64,000 nucleotides of DNA from Sipunculus nudus (Eukaryota; Annelida; Sipuncula; Golfingiida; Sipunculidae), in contig CM049309.1 in NCBI GenBank assembly GCA_026874595.1, positions 19,781,576 to 19,845,575 on the forward strand, in the 5' to 3' direction. A program made the position numbers and the translations under genes. The notes beneath the pieces were generated by a model. That model did no database searches and was not told the DNA's origin. It saw only the letters and a program-made list of their open reading frames with translations. Of this stretch, positions 1 through 12,604 are shown piece by piece; within the stretch, counting starts at the first letter, position 1, and each line of letters begins with the position of its first letter.

Positions 1-420
1 GCCTTTTCCCTTTAAAATGAATTGGTATCTGCCAAACTATTGCCCTGATACCGTTTGCTTACTCCGGTAAACGAGTTTTATAAACAGTGCACAGGGCGCG
101 ATCACAGGTGTAAACATAAATACAGCGTATGGGTCGTAGGCTACAACACGTGTCATTCTGGAGATTTTTTTTCTTCTTGGCCCAAAATGGAAATATATGT
201 TCCTGCTGGCTGAAACATCACGTGTTGCTGCTCAAAATCGGACCTCCGGTCACGCGGGATTGTTTTGGTAAACAAACACACGTGGACTGTGTTTATCAAC
301 ACGCAGAGAAATAACGAGGTGCTAAACCGCCGTATGCGAGGTACTGAACCTGTGTGCTGGGATGTTTTTGCTGGTAAACTTTTGTATAAAGCAAAACTGA
401 ACTATTAGTGTGGAAGAGGA
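1..420 (-). repeat. Dispersed repeat R1, copy at left edge
   Basis: Its reverse complement aligns well with 62725-63160 (shared CGCGTGACCGGAGGTC, CACAGTCCACGTG, CTGCGTGTTG). A weaker relative in the same orientation lies at 45690-46060. Non-coding, of unknown class. Confidence 0.75.
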
Positions 421-1427
421 GGCAAAGTATTACTCCTGATTATGTCCCTTTAAACAAAAAAAAAATTAATACTGTTGGGATTCACTTTTCTTGGCCTATC
501 GTTTTTACATTGGCAGGTATACGTTTCGCGTACAAGAGATTTCGACGACATATGAATGTGTATACAAATAACGCATGTGTCTGTTCACATGCTTTAGACT
601 ATACCTCCAACTGAATACACTGAATAAACATCGTGTTACACGATGTTGCCTGAGCTTCAACTTATACAAAGCATCTTTCAAATAATTTCACGGTAGAATG
701 CTTCTTTATACGATCGTTATATCTGCGATATTTCCCAAGCAATGAAGCTGTCGGACCTATGTTGGTTATCGGAAAAAATAACTTCTCACTTAAAAATTCG
801 TACACCCTGTATATGCCTGGCGTCTCTTTCCAAAATATATTTTTGTGTGATTTCTGGAATAGAAATAACTTTTCTTTCTATTATGATATTTTGGTGGAGG
901 ATGTTCCTTGAGAATTCTAGCAGAAGTAATCTTTATATCTTATAAGTGAAACACAAGTTTCTGCAAAAACATTAGGATTATAAAATGCGTCGTTTGGTTC
1001 CTTTTAGCTCATTACAAAAATATGCATCAGATAGAGCCGTGGATTTTCCACGGGAGCATCTTGTTATTATTATTTTTATTATTATTATTAACCTGCTTTG
1101 GAATAGTGGCGATTGGTTGAATAAACAACTAGGGCGGTTATAAGCACTAGCGGAGGCATGCGTTTGTGAGTGCTTTCCAATTAAAATCGTTTAAAATGCA
1201 TTTTTCGAATGTTTCATTATAGTTTGTTTGCAGAATGAATACTTGTTTCTCGTACATGTGCATAAAAATAATATAATGCAAGTTAAGTATTAAATGAATA
1301 CAAAAAGGTGTCTGCAATATAATGAAAAAGGTTACGGTTTACTTAAAAAAAAAACATGGAAACATCGGCTTTACTGATATTATTATTTTATACAAGTCAC
1401 CTACAATAAACTGATAAAAAAACTTAA
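421..1427. other. No gene seen
   Basis: AT-rich DNA downstream of exon 3 of the minus SLC23 gene. Only a short (TTA)n at 1066-1089. The fourth SLC23 exon was sought here and not found. Confidence 0.6.
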
Positions 1428-1585
1428 CTGATGCCGAGTGTTGCTTGCATCATTGTTGCTATGCCGGCTGTGAATGTCAGAGTACAGAGAACTGTGGTTT
1501 TCCCGACAAAATCTTCTGACAGACACAGGGGGCCATCGATAATTGAAATGCATATTACCTGCATCATGAATAACGACAAGAACAC
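1428..1585 (-). CDS. SLC23 minus copy, third coding exon
   Basis: 52 codons plus two bases, from a TTTTCAG acceptor. It encodes VFLSLFMMQVICISIIDG, then DFVGKTTVLCTLTF and AGIATMMQATLGI: membrane segments 1-2 of the family. The frame is open throughout, unlike the plus copy. The exon must end in AG to feed an RLPI continuation, but the next bases are TTAAGT rather than GTAAGT (see findings). Confidence 0.7.
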
Positions 1586-3704
1586 CTGAAAATAATAACA
1601 AATAAAATTGAAAAAAGTAAAAATTTTTTTTTTTGTTTTAAAAATAAAATATGAAGACATGTGGGCAAATTTTAACTAAATCTTATATAATTTTTAACAG
1701 AATGAATATACCGAGTGACATGAGATAAGAAAAAAATTCAAGAGAAAGGTACAAACAAAAACAAACAAACAATCGTTTGGAGATACTTATATACAGCACA
1801 ATGTGCATTTACCAATAAAAATCATAGTATTATCTGTGGCTCGGAATATAATACTTTAAAATATAAATGAAATAATAGTGAATTTAGAAGCATCTTCACA
1901 AAAACACATCCGATCGTATGGAAAAATTTTGTAAAGAGGTTAATGATGCATACACCGTGGGATTATGTTAATTTCGACCGATTTAAAACCAAACATTAGT
2001 GGCAAACAATAATGACACCTTTATTTTATGAAGGTGTCCAAACATATATTTACCATATACACAGTCTATATCAGATAAAGCGCTTCCGTCATGGCAAGTC
2101 CTTTAGTATAACTTGGTCTAATTACGATTAAAATTGACCACTAAGCCAGGTAGACAAACAGGAGGTGATCATTGGTGAGTATTCTCTAAAACTAAAATAT
2201 TATCACACAATATGACAGTAAAGCTAATAAGGGACCAAAGGTCTAATATGAGGTATTAAACATCATAACAAAAACCAAAATTTATATTTGCCAAACTGTT
2301 GGTTCTTCTGGAACTTGTGGCCAAGTGACTGGCGTCTGTCATCTTTTCGCATTCTTAATCTGATTGTTTAATTTTCAGAATATTTATGACAATAAACAAC
2401 CAATCAAGCTATAAACTGTAGTTGTTGGAGTATCTGCCCAGTGACCTTAACCTTCACACACATGGTGGTATGTTATAAAAATAGACTGTTTACTCAGATA
2501 TTGGTTTTATTGTATTACTTAATTATTCTGCAAAATAGGGTTTTAATTTTATTACAGTTAATTAGGCCTATATCCAATTTCTTTATTGCAGCAAACCTTT
2601 GGAATTAACCTGTCAGTTCATGAAAATATTGCCAAATTTCAATGGGCACCCCGTGGAACAGACTATAAAAGGTAATTATCTTATGTTGACATCACGAAAA
2701 AAGTCATTTAAACAATTCCAAAGAATTTACCTATTTGGAACCTTCCAGGGCCTTTACATAAGGGTCAGTCTCACGATGTTTATGTAGAGCAGCAGAGCGA
2801 ATCGAAATAACACGTCTGGGACGAGACCATAAACACTGATCAATGGCTGTTCTGTCATATTTTGGAATATTTGTCTCAAACAGATTCAGTGCAAGTTCTG
2901 ACATAATTTTTCACCGAGGCAGTCGGCGGAATAGCTCCTGCAACCTGTAGGTCAGAACTGTTTATACTGTCTCACATGTATAAAACATTATCCCAGAGAA
3001 ACATTCCATGGGTACTGGGATGGACAATTATCTATAATAAATTAAATTATATAATAATATTTTGATATTTCATTTAATATTCTATACATGCGAGACTGCG
3101 CTAAACTTTCTGGCCCAACAAAGCAGTTTCGCTGAAGAAGGCGCATTTTAAAATGATATGTATGCCCATTGGTACTTTTGCACTTTATAGGAAGCTAACT
3201 TTTATCAGTGGTTTTGTCAGCATCCGTGTTTACCTGTAAGCCCATGATAACTGACACTTGGAGAGGAGGTACATCCGCCACGGCATACCGAAGACTGAGA
3301 CCACCGTTCTTTCTGACGTCACCAGCGTTCTTTCTGACGTAACTACCGTCCTCACTGACTTTTTCAGCCTTCTCTACGTCACCGTCAGCGAGCAGAGTTG
3401 ATGGTTTCCCGTCATGCTAATCAAGCAGACATATTATACTGACCATTATAATTATATATGTATAAACTGTTTAAGCACTTTGATAAGTATCACGACTTTT
3501 TATTTTCTATCGCGCCGTGATTGACACACGGCGGGTAAAACTTTACATGATGCAAAACATTTTACTGGGCTGATTCTGTCCCACATGCCCCGTCTCATGG
3601 TCGAAGGTCATTTCTATTAGATCTGTTTTATTGTTCAACTCCCACTCATGATCGCTCACCATACGTCTCCCGGTATAAATTCCTATTTGGAAACTGTCAT
3701 GCAA

Positions 3705-3779
<75 letters not shown>

Positions 3780-4206
3780 GAATCAAAAGAAATCACAAAA
3801 TTTTAATGAGTTATTAGGCCAAGTTCATCCGTAGATGGGCCAATGAATTTGCAGAGCAGTGCATCAATAATAATTCGCTCTTTTGATGAAAAAGAGCAAA
3901 ATGGTTGATGATAGATATACTTCAGAAATATAGTGCTTCAGTTAAAATTGGTTTGTTGAAACCCGGACTTGTCAAAGAATTTTCACCATACAACAGATAA
4001 TTTGCCCTTGTGAAGAACGAGTCGAGAACGAGAAGAAACAGCACTACAATAGATGATGTCCCCCTTTTTGGCCTCGTGAATGAGCACACTTTTGGATTTA
4101 AACGTACATTACTTATATAAAATTGATAAACTTGAATATGCAAATAAATATAAACATATAGGCCTACCTCATTATAGATAATAGTCACTTCGTTTTCCAT
4201 TGCCAT
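1428..4206 (-). CDS. SLC23-family transporter, minus-strand paralogue (partial, 3' end off window)
   Basis: Partial gene of the nucleobase/ascorbate transporter family, whose members are multi-pass membrane permeases for ascorbate, uric acid or nucleobases. Three coding exons are seen (4168-4206, 3234-3416, 1428-1585) giving about 126 N-terminal residues: a short cytosolic start, a charged linker with a repeated VRKNAGDVRKNGG motif, and then the conserved RYAVADVPPLQVSVIMGLQ block leading into the first membrane segment. All three exons align with those of the plus-strand gene at 52.6-56.9 kb. The fourth exon is not found between 1 and 1427, so the rest lies outside the window or is lost. Family assignment rests on the PP..(8-9 residues)..GLQ block and on the paralogue, which shows later family motifs. 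Substrate cannot be told. It could be a 5' gene fragment rather than a live gene. Confidence 0.7.
3234..3416 (-). CDS. SLC23 minus copy, second coding exon
   Basis: 61 codons, phase 0 at both ends (acceptor GATTAG, donor GTAAAC). It starts HDGKPSTLL and ends with RYAVADVPPLQVSVIMGLQ, the family block just before membrane segment 1. It is four codons shorter than the plus copy's 65-codon exon. Confidence 0.75.
3705..3777 (+). repeat. AT dinucleotide tract
   Basis: (AT)n, 73 bases with one AC break, in intron 1 of the minus SLC23 gene. Confidence 0.95.
4168..4206 (-). CDS. SLC23 minus copy, first coding exon
   Basis: Encodes MAMENEVTIIYNE and ends at a GTAGGC donor in phase 0. The plus copy starts four codons-plus further upstream at an ATG that is ATC here, so the next in-frame ATG (4204-4206) is taken as start. 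A CTTACAG acceptor about 40 bases upstream is also conserved in the plus copy, which implies an upstream 5' UTR exon that was not located. Confidence 0.65.
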
Positions 4207-4702
4207 ATCGGCGAAGTCGATCGGATATATCAAACGGTTTCTGTAAGGGTTGTAAGGGGAAATACGTCACAGAGATAGATTAAACAGTTATGTATAATTC
4301 TCAGTGTCGCTTGTGTCGGTGTCGCTTGAGCCAGACAACATTACAGCTGGTACATCATGTTTTCCGTGTTTAATTTCACACATGTAAAATTGTCATACAT
4401 CATACCTCAAATAATTTTTTTTCGTTCGCATATCAAAGGCTGGATATTATTCTGTATTAGCGTGTGTAATCCTTTGGATCGAGAAACACACAAATTCATT
4501 TTCAAACGTGTTGCGTCTCCTACAAATTCTATCCGATTTCATTCAAAATTGGATCAGTGATTACTCTCATGCATACCTCGGTTGGGATTGGTTTTGGAGT
4601 GATGTCTGAAAAATATTTCAGATGTGTTTTAGTTTTTGTGTTCGCCTGCAGATGTCTCTACATGTCGTGGTAGATTTTGGTCCTATTTTTTCGAATTGTT
4701 TT

Positions 4703-5325
4703 AGTTTTTAGCTCAGCTGACTGAAAGTCATCTTAGCTATAGCGATCACTCTTTGTCTGGCGTCCGTCTAGCTGTCCGTCTGTCTGTCTGTCCGTCCGTT
4801 AACAGGGCACAAATGATAACCGCTGGACCTGAAATCTTCTAACATGACATCCAGAGAGGTCCATGAAAAGTCTCCTTGGAAACCTTAAATTAGGTCTCTG
4901 TTACTCATATTCTCTTAACTATAGGGCTTATAAGCACCCCCCCTCAGAATAATTGAAAATTTGATACCGAAGGAGGGCACAGATCATAACCATTGGACCC
5001 AGAATCTTCTAACTTAACCTCCTGAGAGTTCCTCAAAAGTTCTCACCAGAAACCTAAAATTTGGTCACTGTGACCTTTATTCTTAGAGTTTAGGGTATAT
5101 TTGAGCACATAAGAAATAATGCAAAATACACACAAATTGCCAGATTCCTCAGGAAAGGCTGGTTGGATTGTCATCAAATTTGGTGTGCGTATGGGTCTTG
5201 ATGAACTTAAGCTAATATGCATGAACGATGATGCCAACTACATTATCTTATTTAGTTACCTGTGCAAGGACATATTGTCAACATCTCAGTCGGCTGAGCG
5301 TCATGACCCATTGGTCACTTGTTAA
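4703..5325 (-). mobile_element. Single-core copy of the ~335 bp-monomer element
   Basis: Reverse orientation relative to 42333-44246. It has the GCTCAGCTGACTGAAAGTCA / GCTATAGCGATCACTC end at 4711-4753 and the other end (TCATGACCCATTGGTCACTT) at 5300-5319. The core is about one monomer. It lies upstream of the minus SLC23 gene. Confidence 0.8.
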
Positions 5326-5329
5326 CATC

Positions 5330-7330
5330 TAGCAAGTCACCGAGATCCCGTGACCTATCGTCTGCTCCATGTTTGACGTCAGCTGCCCATCATCTTGAAT
5401 ACGGTATAGTCTATGAGGAGACGCACCGACATGCCTAAAATTAAATCAGCCCCAATGAAACACATACCTGCTCTTCGGACATTATAATTAGGTCAAAGCC
5501 ACGCACCATTTGACGTACAAGCTCATTACGACATATGGATACAGAAAACTCTGACTGGTTTAATTTCATGCACAGAATAACATGTGACAGCTGTTACTCA
5601 GATATCTGAACTCCGAAAGAATATATCACGCTGAATATAAAATTTCCATCAAATATATGATAAATCAATCTACTTCTAAATCTAGTAAGATATATTCATT
5701 TTTTTAAATTAATATATAACTTAGCACGAAAACGCGATAATTTTGCAATATCAAAACAATTTTTATGTTGTGACTTTTTAAGCTGCACATTCATGTAAGG
5801 CGGTTTACGTACAATTATATTCTCAAAGTGGCAATCTCGATTACATATGCAATTATGAAAGGGGACGGCTTTTGATTGAAATATACAACGTTGTGTGGAG
5901 GTAATACTGCAATGTACTGGCGGAGTGATCGAAATACAGGAACTAAGCCTGTAGGGATAATAATGTCATTGTCAGGTCCTGAACAATACTTCATGAATAT
6001 CCTTATCCTGTTTATACAAATTTACATTAACATATATGTATGGTACAACATATACCTATGCGGTTAGGCGCATTTACCACGCCCGTGACTAGTGTAGGCG
6101 GACGTGTACTTTAATAAATCGGGGTACTTCGACACGCCAGCCGTTTTTAGACCAAACAGCTGGGGTTAAATGTAGTAATACGCCGTCCTACATCTGGACC
6201 AACTAATCAGCCCTGAGCTATTATCTAAACATAATTCAGTAACTCACAAGTATTCGTATGATCAACAGTGTGGTTTTTAGGAGAAGGATCGATTGAGCTC
6301 TGTGCTTGTTTAGAATGAGGAACTATTCCTCTCGGAATGGAAAAGTTCTTTCCTAACAAGGTAGTGCTACGTTCAGGCCGAAGTTAAGTTTTTGGGGCAC
6401 AGCGGTTGGTAAATACGTCTCTACCTTTTTACTTTAATTTTTAAGGTAAAATGACAATTGCTGCCGATCCATGTTTAGGAGTCACATATGCGTGTTAAAT
6501 TCATATGTGATACCCTTCCTGAAGCGATAGCTTTATTTACTCGTTTTTAAGTTTCAATGTAAATTTGAACATAGGAAAGTAGTTGCCGCCCACTTCACTG
6601 GGTGGCGGCACTGAACTGCAGCTGAAAATAGTTATCTTAGGTTCAAGCAGATGACAGCATTTGCTAACTGATGTTTTTAGTTGAATTAGATATAGTTAAA
6701 TCAACTGCAACAATACCTTTGTTGTAATAGACGACCCCGTATCTAATAGGCCACTAGAAGGGAAGCCATCAGACAAAAGTCCTACACATTCCAATTCACC
6801 CGTTAACTCTACTTCGGGACGCTCACCCTGAGTGGATTTAGAGGCATCACCTACACGTTTTTAAGGCCTGCCAAAAAAGGTCTCTAAGTGCAACACAGTC
6901 CTTTAGTCCATGATTGTTATGTTCACACCTGTTGCATAAAGATTCAATCCCAGATTCTCCCGATCCTAAAGGATTAACTGGACCAGTATGACTTGGAAGG
7001 AGCGAGAGGATTTCCCAGCGGGCGAAATGGATAGTTGCTGGAATCTACTTAAGCCTGGATACCCAGATAGACGGCCTGATACCAGACATACTGATGACCA
7101 GTCAAATAGAGTTCGTAGTTTCCATGAGATCTTCACTATTGGCTATGCTGGTTTGACATAAGCGTCGTCTGTGCGACAGTATCGCCTTACCACTGAGGTC
7201 GGGGTTGTGATGAGGACAGTCGTCCGGCAGTTCCGCCTGGAGTAGACTATCACCCACAAGGACTACCATCCGCGGTTCACAATGGCAGTTTACAGACTGA
7301 TGGGCAGTGGGGTTGCAGGCTGCTTAATAA
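5330..7330. other. No gene seen
   Basis: Unique-looking non-coding DNA upstream of the minus SLC23 gene; no splice-bounded frame or recognised repeat. Confidence 0.55.
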
Positions 7331-7419
7331 ATGCAGGACTCTACCATTAAACACTACGGGATATACGAGGTATCCAACCCTGGTACTGAAACGTCCCCGA
7401 AAGATTCTACAGAGACAAA

Positions 7420-7439
7420 TGGTGGCAGCGGTGGGATCC
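7420..7439 (+). other. Primer-binding-site-like motif of an LTR element relic
   Basis: TGGTGGCAGCGGTGGGATCC resembles primer-binding sites next to gypsy-type 5' LTRs, and AATAAA lies 90 bases upstream (7325-7330). No LTR pair or gag frame was recognised. Confidence 0.25.
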
Positions 7440-10105
7440 GGGGAGTTGGTGTCGTGGCATTATGTCCCGCCCAGTTTATATGTGTGACCCCCGTGTTTAT
7501 TCCCACGTTCTGGGGAAAGAACGTCCTGGAACAAGGTTTATGTACTGCAACACAAAAGCGTTCCTACTTGCCTATGCTAAAGGAGCTTGCTTTATTGGCG
7601 AAGCGGCAGAACGTCTGACTTGTGTGTTACAGTTTACGGGTTCTAATCCACATTCACAGCGCTATTTCTATTTCACCCGTTACATAATTTTAAGTTAAAA
7701 TTAAAATTCTTGATATACCTATGGGATTATTCGGTCCTGACTAGATTATAGGCTTGAAAAAAACCCGAACACCGTGACAAGTGGTTTCTTTTCTTTCTTG
7801 AGAACGTTTCATCACGTTGAATGCTTCACGGTTTTATCGATTATTTACGGTACCGCCAGAGGGCGACATGTATGTGTGTATGTACACCTGAAACGTCCAA
7901 GATGGAACCATCTGGAGCTATTATTGTCCCCTACCGGTGACAAAGTCATAACATCTTATTAATTTAACAAAAATGGATTCCTGAATCTGTTTTAAGACAT
8001 GATGCAAGTGGCGTAGCTTCAGACTTGCTCAGTCGGTAGGCAGTAATTGTCGTTACACGGAAAAACCTTGGACATGTTCTGCCATCTGGCGGAAAATATT
8101 TATTAAGTTTTATGTTACACAGATATAGCATTCAACATATGTGAACAACAGTTTGGATGCTATGAAACCATATCCGGAAATTTGCCGGTACATGTTGTTT
8201 ATACGGTGTCTGAAAAGTAGCTGTTACGTGCGAGCATGTTCATAATTTGCGAATCATTGGCTATTCGACGCGATGGCCGGGTTGTAGAAATGGCAGATCG
8301 TGTTGTTCCACTTCACGATTAAGCATCTACCAACGAACAATAGCGATCTCGGAGTCTGATGAAGTCCGCTGACACGAGTGGACGAAACTGTCACAACAAC
8401 AAGAATGTGGCTGTTGTTTAAGTTGTTATTGATCTGTTTGTGAGTAAACACGGTCAGCGTGTGTCTGTTTATCGTAACAAGACTGCTGACCACAGGTCCG
8501 AACCTGCACATGCATGACAACTTTCAAAGAAAAAGAAGAAACATGATGTTTTGAAGTTTGAAAAAATCTTAATTTGTGAAGTTGCCCTGTATTTTTTCTT
8601 CACCTCAGAAATTTTCTTGTAATACAGTTTTGTTTCATCACAGGCGACTTTTTTTTTGCCAAACATCATCAACATAGGTATACAATACACAAACAACAGT
8701 ATCATTCACAGACACATTTATATATTTTTCAACATTTTTGTTTCCAAAAAGTTGCACTGTTTGCTACACAGAACTATGTGTCATGGTTGATATACTCCAT
8801 GATTGAGACACCGGTAAGCTGCAGAGCAAAGGCGGCCACTGAATGGCACTTGGTCCTCGGTAGGGAAAAAAATAAAACCGCCCGATTTCCCCTTTTAAAT
8901 TAAAGACATACTGTGCTGATCCAAATTACCTCCAAAATAATTGGAGTATAAAATACGTTTATACTTTTAAGTGTAAATTCCCAACCATGCAACAATTATG
9001 CACCGACTACCTCTCCACCTTGCGCAGGTAACATTAATCACAGGAACTTGTCCTGACAGCGCATGCGCACATTGAAATTATCTGTCCCAAAATTCAGGTT
9101 CAATAACAAGACTGCTACCTAGGAGCACCCATGTTACCACTTAATTTACCAAACCAAGAATCGAGATATCCTCTGAATTCTACAAGAACTACGGATTTGT
9201 TCAGAGGTAGTTTTCGCGCTACCAACTTTACCTACAATTCAACGTTTGAGACGGTGTTGATAAACTCATCAATAGTTACTTTTTGTTTTATCTTTCACAC
9301 TGACATACGTGATCGCTCCGTGGCATCACTATGGCATTTGATGGGCTTGTGGGAGAGGAAAACCTTACAGCCATTCCGTATCATAAGTACGGTTGTTTTC
9401 CAAAAGTACGTGGTCCGTATGCTTAGTACGTATCCACAAAGTTTATTTTCCGTAAGTATGAATGTGTTGTCCGTACTACATGTTGATAGGTGCACGACAG
9501 CTGAAGATTTTTTGCGAGCCATTTCATCATATTTTTTCAACAAAAGTTGGTTAAATAAATTAAAAGATATAAATAATTCAGAAAATGATCTTAAATAGTA
9601 ATATTTTATAAGCGGTGCTTGTAGTGTACTGATGTTTACGCTCCGAGCATTTGGAAACACTTTGTGTATTATAAAAATGTACAACACAATTCAACCAAAT
9701 GCCAATATGTCTGGTTTCCGAAAGACTGATGTCAGTAATGCAATTTATTATAGTTGAAAATAAGGATAGTTCATAATACGCGGCCTGACTAGTAACACCT
9801 TATGCTAAACCTGAAATTGACAAGGTGATTGGTATGCGTGGTGCTCATGCAAAAAGCTCTGCCGGTAGCGTGCGGATACGACCTACGCATGCGGACTACA
9901 CATATGGATAAATAGAAACGAAAAACTTTACAAAGCGATATTTGCAGACTACGCATGCGGACTGCGCACATATGGAAATCATAAAGATTCCAAATGCAGG
10001 GCAAGCAATATACGGAACGGGTGTTGCGAGGTTTCATATGTACCGGTCCTTGCGGTACGGCAGAATGTTATAGTTTCTGTATGTCGCGTCCGATATACCA
10101 TGCAT
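7440..10105. other. No supported gene
   Basis: Contains two opposed frames at 9131-9598 (155 codons, plus) and 9295-9687 (130 codons, minus) without recognisable motifs. Around 9840-9980 a short direct repeat CTACGCATGCGGACT occurs twice. Confidence 0.5.
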
Positions 10106-10113
10106 GCATGCGG

Positions 10114-10564
10114 TAATGATATTAGACTCGAGCCCGGACTCGTGGCAACTTTTAAGGAGTTAAGGACTCCATAAAATCAGGCCAAGTCCGTCTCGGATGG
10201 AGTAGAAAAATAAACTCTGTCACTTTATATATAAAGATTGTGCACATGAAAGGACCACTTACAGAATATAACAAAAAAAAAAAAAGATAAATAAAGAAAA
10301 AAAAATATACACGAAATAAGTCTTAGCTCTGCATCAAGGGCATTCAACTAAAAGACACTTGTAAATAAGCATAAAATGTGCATGATTATCTCAAATTCCC
10401 TTTTAAATTAATTATTTGTACTGGACTTGGACTAGGTCTTGTATACTCGATTTCCAAATGACTCGTAGAAGCTGGACTTGGACTCTAACTTCAAGGACTC
10501 ACATTTGGACTCGGACTTGCACTGGCGATCGGACTTGTAGGCTGTGGACTAGACTACATCACTG
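10114..10564 (+). mobile_element. hAT-type MITE (copy 2)
   Basis: 451 bp element of the same family as 53103-53935: ends TAATGATATTA (decayed) and TACATCACTG, interior rich in GGACTTGGACT repeats. Flanked by a perfect 8 bp duplication GCATGCGG at 10106-10113 and 10565-10572. Confidence 0.85.
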
Positions 10565-11007
10565 GCATGCGGATCGGCAAAAATCGTTACATGCAGCAAT
10601 TCGTTTGCCGCATACGCATTCCGCATGTCGGATCTGTGCAAATCAAATCTAACCTGTTCCTGGAGGAACGATCCCCACTCAAAATGAAGAAAAAAATTTA
10701 AAAAAAAATGGCGATTTTTGGGTTGATTTTAACTGCTTCATGATGCGAAATCGGGCTATTTATTCAGTATTAAGTTCTTACTGTTCTGTTTCCCATTTTT
10801 TAGATTGACCTCTGCGAAACCCCCCTCTCCCAATTCGCCCTTGGTGAAAGTGGGTCAAAAACTGGACCAAATGTCAGATCAAACATGCTAGGTCTATTCA
10901 AATACAACAACAGACCTTCCATGTCCCTGTGAGGAGGCTGTCTTAATGTAGGGTCGTTGTCACACCGTTTTCCAGTAGGGACCGCTTTAGTCTCAGGCCC
11001 ATTGGAG

Positions 11008-11077
11008 GGGGGGGGGGGGGGGGGGGCTGGGGGGGGGGGGGGAGTGGTGGGGGAGCGGTTGGGGGGGGGGGGGGGGC
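11008..11077 (+). repeat. Poly-G region
   Basis: Three long G runs (up to about 18) broken by CT, AGT and C; could form quadruplexes. Assembly errors are likely here. Confidence 0.9.
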
Positions 11078-11188
11078 TCCCTATTGTTTAATGTTCCCAA
11101 ACCAGAGTTTTCATTCACTTTTTAGGGCCGTATTACCAGCTCCGTTGGTCTATACGTGACTATACATTTGTGAATTTTCTTTGTTGAA

Positions 11189-11340
11189 GATCCTGGATCC
11201 GGATCATGTGCGGGAACCACCCAAAAATATGATTCTTCATTAGCTCATTACCGAAATTCTCTGAGGATTTCATGAGATTCCGTTCAAGAGTGCGTGAGTT
11301 ACGTCGCGAACAAAAAGACACACAAACACGTTAAACGTAT
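11189..11340 (+). mobile_element. RTE-like LINE/SINE 3' tail (copy 1)
   Basis: TCCTGGATCCGGATCATGTG, TTTCATGAGATTCCGTTCAA and GAACAAAAAGACACACAAAC in order, the layout of RTE-type 3' tails. Homologous to 34847-35030. Confidence 0.55.
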
Positions 11341-11750
11341 ACCCTCAAAATTTTTCCTAAACATTTGGTTACAACAGGGTTGGCCCTTTGTCTTTGTTGT
11401 CGTTAGCAAAATTTATCTACCTCAACTGAATCAGATTTGATTATCAAACAATTATTCTTCAGTGGTTCATCATCAAACTGACACAATTTACTGACACTTT
11501 ACGGCACCGCTGATCAACTGTGTGAATTAGCTGAAAGTGTGACAGACAAAAGTGTGGAGCAATACAAGATATGATATACACCGATGCAATGATATATACA
11601 TATTTGATGCAATATATAATGTATTTCATATCTGATATGATTTTGCCCTTCCCTAGGTGGAACACTCCCCGCATTATAACATAACATTGCACGGGTAGTC
11701 CACGTGTTGGCGTGGTCAATAGCACATCAGTGCACACAGACACGTGCATA

Positions 11751-11760
<10 letters not shown>

Positions 11761-11796
<36 letters not shown>

Positions 11797-12029
11797 TTAT
11801 TATTCAAACGCATATACATGTATTTACATGATGAATAATTATTGAATATTTTAAAAGGTATGAATTAATAATAATAATATTGATATTATAAAATTGGAAT
11901 TAGTGTTAACATTTAATACATGCATTTTTCTAAAGTAAATGCCATAAAGGATAAGAATAGCTACTTTATCTTTCCAGCTCGATACCACATGAGTCTATTT
12001 ACAATACAACGTAGACATGATTTTATAAA

Positions 12030-12074
<45 letters not shown>

Positions 12075-12090
12075 TAATATTATATATTAT
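11761..12090 (+). repeat. AT tracts in AT-rich DNA
   Basis: (TA)n at 11761-11793 and 12037-12070 within nearly pure AT DNA upstream of the protease promoter region. Confidence 0.9.
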
Positions 12091-12376
12091 ACAAATACAT
12101 AAATATAAACAAAAAAACGAATAATAAATATTTTAATTGTGATAATATTATACCTTTCTGTACATAAAATTTTATACACATCCCAAGGTACGTACATATA
12201 TATATATATAAATGAATGTATACATGCATGAAAAATAAACAATATATATAATGTTATTATTGATTTAAAATTAATGAATAAATTTAATGGAATGTTTCAA
12301 TATAAAAATATATATATATATAAATAGCTATTATATTGATAAACACAAATATTTATCTATTAAACACACTATATAT

Positions 12377-12384
12377 TATAAATA
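12377..12384 (+). promoter_or_regulatory. Candidate TATA box of the serine protease gene
   Basis: TATAAATA lies about 140 bases upstream of the protease start codon, which would leave a 5' UTR of roughly 110 bases. The surrounding DNA is AT-rich, so a chance match is possible. Confidence 0.35.
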
Positions 12385-12522
12385 GTGTGTCGTTTGTGCT
12401 AACTGGTCGGTCGTAGGTGTGTACATATCATGTTGAGTGTAGGAGTGGCGACATGAGATAAGATAAACACTTGTAGATGAAGGGACGACTCAGACACGAC
12501 CATCGAGGCCGCCAGGGTCGGA

Positions 12523-12604
12523 ATGGCTGAAACGCTGCGCGTTTTTCTGACAATTTGTGGACTTCTGACGGTGGGCCGCGGACGGCCGACACTGGAGGAG
12601 CAAG
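12523..12604 (+). CDS. Protease exon 1 (signal peptide)
   Basis: Starts [20 protein letters not shown], a clear signal peptide, and ends at CAAG|GTAAGA in phase 1. Confidence 0.75.

Noticed and set aside
3922-4233. 103-codon minus frame as a single-exon gene
   Set aside because: Only the first part is coding (SLC23 exon 1); it then runs through the donor into intron.
9131-9687. Overlapping opposed frames of 155 and 130 codons
   Set aside because: No domain, no splice or start context, and overlapping each other on opposite strands; treated as chance.
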